Below, one piece after another: positions 61,208 to 64,000 of a stretch of 64,000 nt of DNA. The stretch comes from Candidatus Hepatincola sp. Av (GTDB lineage: Bacteria; Pseudomonadota; Alphaproteobacteria; WRAU01; Hepatincolaceae). The stretch's first letter is position 1. The number at the start of each line of letters is the position of its first letter. The stretch covers positions 496,001-560,000 of the forward strand of contig CP068450.1 of assembly GCA_023518375.1 (NCBI GenBank), written 5' to 3'. A program made the translations under genes and the position numbers. Under the pieces are notes generated by a model. It ran no database searches, had not been told where the DNA came from, and saw nothing but the letters and a program-made list of their open reading frames with translations.

Positions 61208-62002
61208 TTAGAATTTTTTCACTAATCCTAAAAATAAGCTATGGGAATTAGTACCATCATTTCCACCTACAGTATTTTGCCAGAATTTGTAGTCTATTTC
61301 TATAGTGTAATCATTCTTATAGTTAATTGTTAAGCCTTCTAAAAACTGCCATTGGGTAGCACATGTTCCACTACTATGATAACTACAATCTTGCCCACTG
61401 GTAAAAAAATCTACATCAGACCAACCGGCATGGCCAATCCACCAATCTTTATTCAGGTCAAATAATTTGTTAAACCAAGCAAATTGTAATAGCCATGGTT
61501 TTTTAGTAGGGTTAGCACTATTTAGATCCCCTGTATAGTACATCATGTTAATTAATAAATGCCCTACAACAGGTAATTCTACACTGGTACCTACCCCACC
61601 AAAAAAATCACCTTCAGCGGTATAAGTATCTTTAGCTTCAGCTCTTATATATAATTTGCCGTTATCAAATACATCATAACCAACAATGTATTTATAAAAA
61701 TCAATACCTAAGTGGGAATCTCCATGGTCGCCGGCTTCTGTTCCCGAAGCTGCTCCACTATATTGCCGTAAGTCGGTAAAACCATATAAATCCCATTGCC
61801 CCCGTTTAGCAATACCTTCAATTTCTACATAGTTACCAGGGTGGTTAATACCATCAACGGTATGGTTAAGATTATCACCTGTAGTTGTCCCCATGTCGTG
61901 CATATACCTAAGGTTTAATGTAGCAAAATCGCCCTCTTCAGCCCTTAATATAGTAGCTATAAATGTTGTCGTTATTAAAATTAATAAATATAAAAAATTC
62001 AC
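61208..62002 (-). CDS. Tsx/OmpK-like nucleoside-specific porin
   Basis: A 264-residue outer-membrane beta-barrel with a signal peptide (cut after TILRA). NYVEIEGIAKRGQWDLYGFTDL near residue 60 and the Trp/Tyr-rich strands (WIGHAGWSDVDFF, IEIDYKFWQN) fit the channel Tsx family; the last residue is Phe (GLVKKF). Start is GTG 62002, with GGAGGA four bases upstream; the TTG four codons earlier overlaps it. Tsx relatives carry nucleosides across the outer membrane. A carrier gene lies upstream. Confidence 0.8.
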   Translation of the reverse strand: MNFLYLLILITTTFIATILRAEEGDFATLNLRYMHDMGTTTGDNLNHTVDGINHPGNYVEIEGIAKRGQWDLYGFTDLRQYSGAASGTEAGDHGDSHLGIDFYKYIVGYDVFDNGKLYIRAEAKDTYTAEGDFFGGVGTSVELPVVGHLLINMMYYTGDLNSANPTKKPWLLQFAWFNKLFDLNKDWWIGHAGWSDVDFFTSGQDCSYHSSGTCATQWQFLEGLTINYKNDYTIEIDYKFWQNTVGGNDGTNSHSLFLGLVKKF

Positions 62003-62089
62003 AGCTTCCTCCAAAGTATTGTTAATAATAGGTATTAATGCTACCTTGGAATCTTATATTAATTTATAAATTATATTTGCAAAAGCAAT

Positions 62090-62128
62090 AATTCAAAATA
62101 ATTAATAAAAAGTTAATTATTTTGAATT
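62090..62128 (-). terminator. Long perfect hairpin between the YfcC and Tsx-like genes
   Basis: AATTCAAAATAATTAA and its exact complement (16 bp) around a seven-base loop, 74 bases after the YfcC stop. The T run is clearer on the plus strand, but no plus gene is near, so it most likely ends the YfcC transcript. Confidence 0.6.
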
Positions 62129-62201
62129 TTTTTATAAAAAAATTTTTTAAAGTATTTTGTTATTATATCAGTTATTCCCAAGAGCCCTTATTTTAATTGG
62201 C

Positions 62202-63587
62202 TTATAACATATAAGCACTAATTACCACAAATACAAAACCTATGGCTACTTCAATTAAAAAAATAGGAATCACGAATCTTAGCCACGCACTAAAGGGAAT
62301 TCTACAAATTGCTAAAGCTCCCATTAATACTCCTGCCACAGGAGTTACTAAATTTACTAAGCCAGATGCTACCGTATAAGTAATAATAATACTAGCTTTA
62401 GGAACATTTAATATTTCTGCCATAGGAGAAAGAATTGGAATCACTAAAGCGGCATGCCCTGAAGATGATGGTACAAAAAAACCTACTATTAACTGGGCTA
62501 TTTGGTTTAACAATAAAAATAATTCCTCGGGTAAATTAGCTAACCAAGTACTTAAGTAATAAAGCATGGTATCTACAATAGCACCATCATGGGCTACAGA
62601 ATAAACTCCTCTGGCTAACCCTATAACATAGGCAGCAAAAAGAAAATCTTGCCCACCTTTTACGAAGTTATCCCAAATTTGTTTTTCATTCATACCCGCA
62701 ATATAGCCACAGAAAACAGCTAACACAATAAATTGCATGGTAATTTCTATTACCCACCAATCTAGGTAAACAATACTAAACACCATAAACATAATATTGA
62801 AAATAAAAGCTGCCACAATAATTTTATGTTTTAATGTAAAATTCACAAAGAGTTTATCTTCAGCTAAATGCCCAAAGTGTTTTTTATGATCTGCCCGTAA
62901 ACTATACAATAAAGACTTTTTAGGATCTTTCTTTACTTTAGTTGCATAAAGCATCACATAAATAATTGCAACAGCTACTGCTACTACCCACATAATACAA
63001 CGAATACCCATACCATCAGATAACGAAACATTCGCAATACCCGAGGCTATACCTGTAGAAAAAGGGTTGGTAATAGAACTCATATTACCTATGGCAGCTC
63101 CTATTAGAATGGCTCCGGCTCCTACAAGGGCATCGTAACCCATTGCTATTACAAGGGGAACTATTAACATATAAAAAGCTAGGGTTTCTTCCCACATACC
63201 TGTAACGGTTCCACCTATGGCAAATAAGAATAATACCATAGGAATTAGTAGTTTATCTTTATTACCTAGCTTGGTAATAACTTTTTTAAAACCTGTATCT
63301 AATGCCCCAGTTTCTAATACGACCCCGTAGGCACCACCAATAATTAATAAAAAAACTATAATATCTGACGCATCTAACATACCCTTAGCAAAAGATTGTA
63401 AAACATCTTTTACGCCCTGAGGGTTGGCTGGAACAGCTTTATAACTATTTGGTATTACCAATTCCTTGCCAGACTTTGAATCGTGAATCCTTGCATACTT
63501 ACCACTTGGAATTACCCAAGTTAACGCTGCCATAATGGCAATTAGTATAAAAATTATAGTAAATGTATGAGGAACTCTTAGTTTCAT
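62202..63587 (-). CDS. YfcC-family carboxylate or amino-acid carrier
   Basis: A 461-residue inner-membrane transporter with about twelve helices. RVPHTFTIIFILIAIMAALTWVIPSGKY at the start, GTVTGMWEETLAFYMLIVPL, GNMSSITNPFSTGIASGIANV and VGFFVPSSSGHAALVIP are typical of the YfcC/ArcD-like C4-dicarboxylate carrier family. The substrate may be a C4-dicarboxylate or basic amino acid. Same strand as the porin, so outer and inner membrane uptake may be linked. Confidence 0.88.
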   Translation of the reverse strand: MKLRVPHTFTIIFILIAIMAALTWVIPSGKYARIHDSKSGKELVIPNSYKAVPANPQGVKDVLQSFAKGMLDASDIIVFLLIIGGAYGVVLETGALDTGFKKVITKLGNKDKLLIPMVLFLFAIGGTVTGMWEETLAFYMLIVPLVIAMGYDALVGAGAILIGAAIGNMSSITNPFSTGIASGIANVSLSDGMGIRCIMWVVAVAVAIIYVMLYATKVKKDPKKSLLYSLRADHKKHFGHLAEDKLFVNFTLKHKIIVAAFIFNIMFMVFSIVYLDWWVIEITMQFIVLAVFCGYIAGMNEKQIWDNFVKGGQDFLFAAYVIGLARGVYSVAHDGAIVDTMLYYLSTWLANLPEELFLLLNQIAQLIVGFFVPSSSGHAALVIPILSPMAEILNVPKASIIITYTVASGLVNLVTPVAGVLMGALAICRIPFSAWLRFVIPIFLIEVAIGFVFVVISAYML

Positions 63588-63805
63588 TAGTTTAAATTCC
63601 TTATATAGAGGTTATTATTTCAACTATAACTATTCTTAATAATAAAATATTCTTAGGAATAGTGCTACTATGCAATAAGTAAGTTATAGATTTTAATTGA
63701 ATAACTAACCAAACACAATAAGAAATTTATAATTTAAAATTTATGTATTTAATATATTTATACTTTATCATTTACAATTTATTAGTTTATTAGCTTATTA
63801 GTTTA

Positions 63806-64000
63806 TTAAAATAAACGTTTTACATGAAACCTAGCAATTCCATAATTAGCCGACCAATAACTTGTAGGGTTACTAAAATACCATGTGGCATAGGGGTTAG
63901 CAAAAGTTCCTTGAATGTATTGGCTATTAACACTATAGTTCATACCAATATTTAAGCTATTATCTGCACTGATAGTATGTAAATTATAAGAATAGCTATA
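63806..64000 (-). CDS. C-terminus of an outer-membrane protein, partial
   Basis: The last 64 codons of a gene that starts beyond the right edge. Alternating polar and aromatic residues (YSYSYNLHTISADNS, NIGMNYSVNSQYI, TWYFSNPTSYWSANYG) and a final Phe (ARFHVKRLF) are typical of a beta-barrel C-terminus recognised by BamA. Family cannot be told. The three bases of its stop lie at 63806-63808. Confidence 0.7.
   Translation of the reverse strand, partial: YSYSYNLHTISADNSLNIGMNYSVNSQYIQGTFANPYATWYFSNPTSYWSANYGIARFHVKRLF

Overview
The window comes from a strongly AT-rich alphaproteobacterium, probably host-associated or otherwise genome-reduced. Signatures of the class include the NDUFS4-like complex I accessory subunit (56900-57208), the DUF177-rpmF-plsX-fabH block, the dxr-rseP-bamA-skp-lpxD-fabZ-lpxA-lpxI block, the argS-SPOR-tatC block with erpA and xthA beside it, and xseB-ispA-dxs. 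The lineage within the class cannot be fixed from this window. tRNA-His keeps the ancestral G-1:C73 pair, which several large alphaproteobacterial orders have lost.

Layout. 1-3737: the end of trmFO, then fabH, plsX, rpmF and a DUF177 gene. 3871-7040: a tandem pair of near-identical aldo/keto reductases followed by a GyrI-like and a cupin gene. 7323-9092: an outer-membrane-type protein whose frame lacks a normal start codon, and bamE. 9326-14449: thiL, glyA, rpiB and a uracil salvage pair (upp, uraA). 14816-18790: a DUF3604 / parvulin / HupE cassette. 18791-19633: a gene-poor stretch with a decayed uraA tail and a duplicated promoter-like sequence, then an hxlR-type regulator. 20158-31564: lipid A, outer-membrane assembly and isoprenoid genes, interrupted by an opposite-strand block (manA plus a two-gene membrane-protein unit with a frameshift). 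31599-33052: a probable thiamine uptake and kinase pair. 33335-41477: gltX, a DMT exporter, tatC, a SPOR protein, argS, erpA and xthA. 42211-44098: an AAA ATPase/RloB pair. 45253-52177: surface lipoprotein, dxs, ispA, xseB, aspS. 52477-59442: hypothetical genes, a PD-(D/E)XK-type protein, a complex I subunit, a 29-residue-repeat secreted protein and a DUF6506 protein. 60148-64000: two rhodaneses, a Tsx-like porin, a YfcC-type carrier and the end of another outer-membrane protein. Single tRNA genes for His, Arg and Pro lie at 44605, 56811 and 59602.

How the parts fit. The cell makes its own lipid A and inserts outer-membrane proteins (lpx genes, skp, bamA, bamE), makes isoprenoids by the MEP route (dxs, dxr, ispA), and apparently salvages uracil (upp-uraA), nucleosides (Tsx-like porin) and thiamine (PnuC-type transporter, ThiK-like kinase, ThiL). 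Conserved clusters have been thinned: dgt, nagZ, scpA, scpB, tatA and tatB are missing from their usual places next to argS and tatC.

The most interesting accessory content is three independent defence-like loci: a Kiwa-like membrane protein/partner pair (25413-26982, frameshifted), an AAA-ATPase/RloB pair (42211-44098, apparently intact) and a stand-alone PD-(D/E)XK-type protein (55135-56625). Also notable are the secreted protein built from 29-residue VAH repeats and the reading frame that seems to start at a non-canonical codon.
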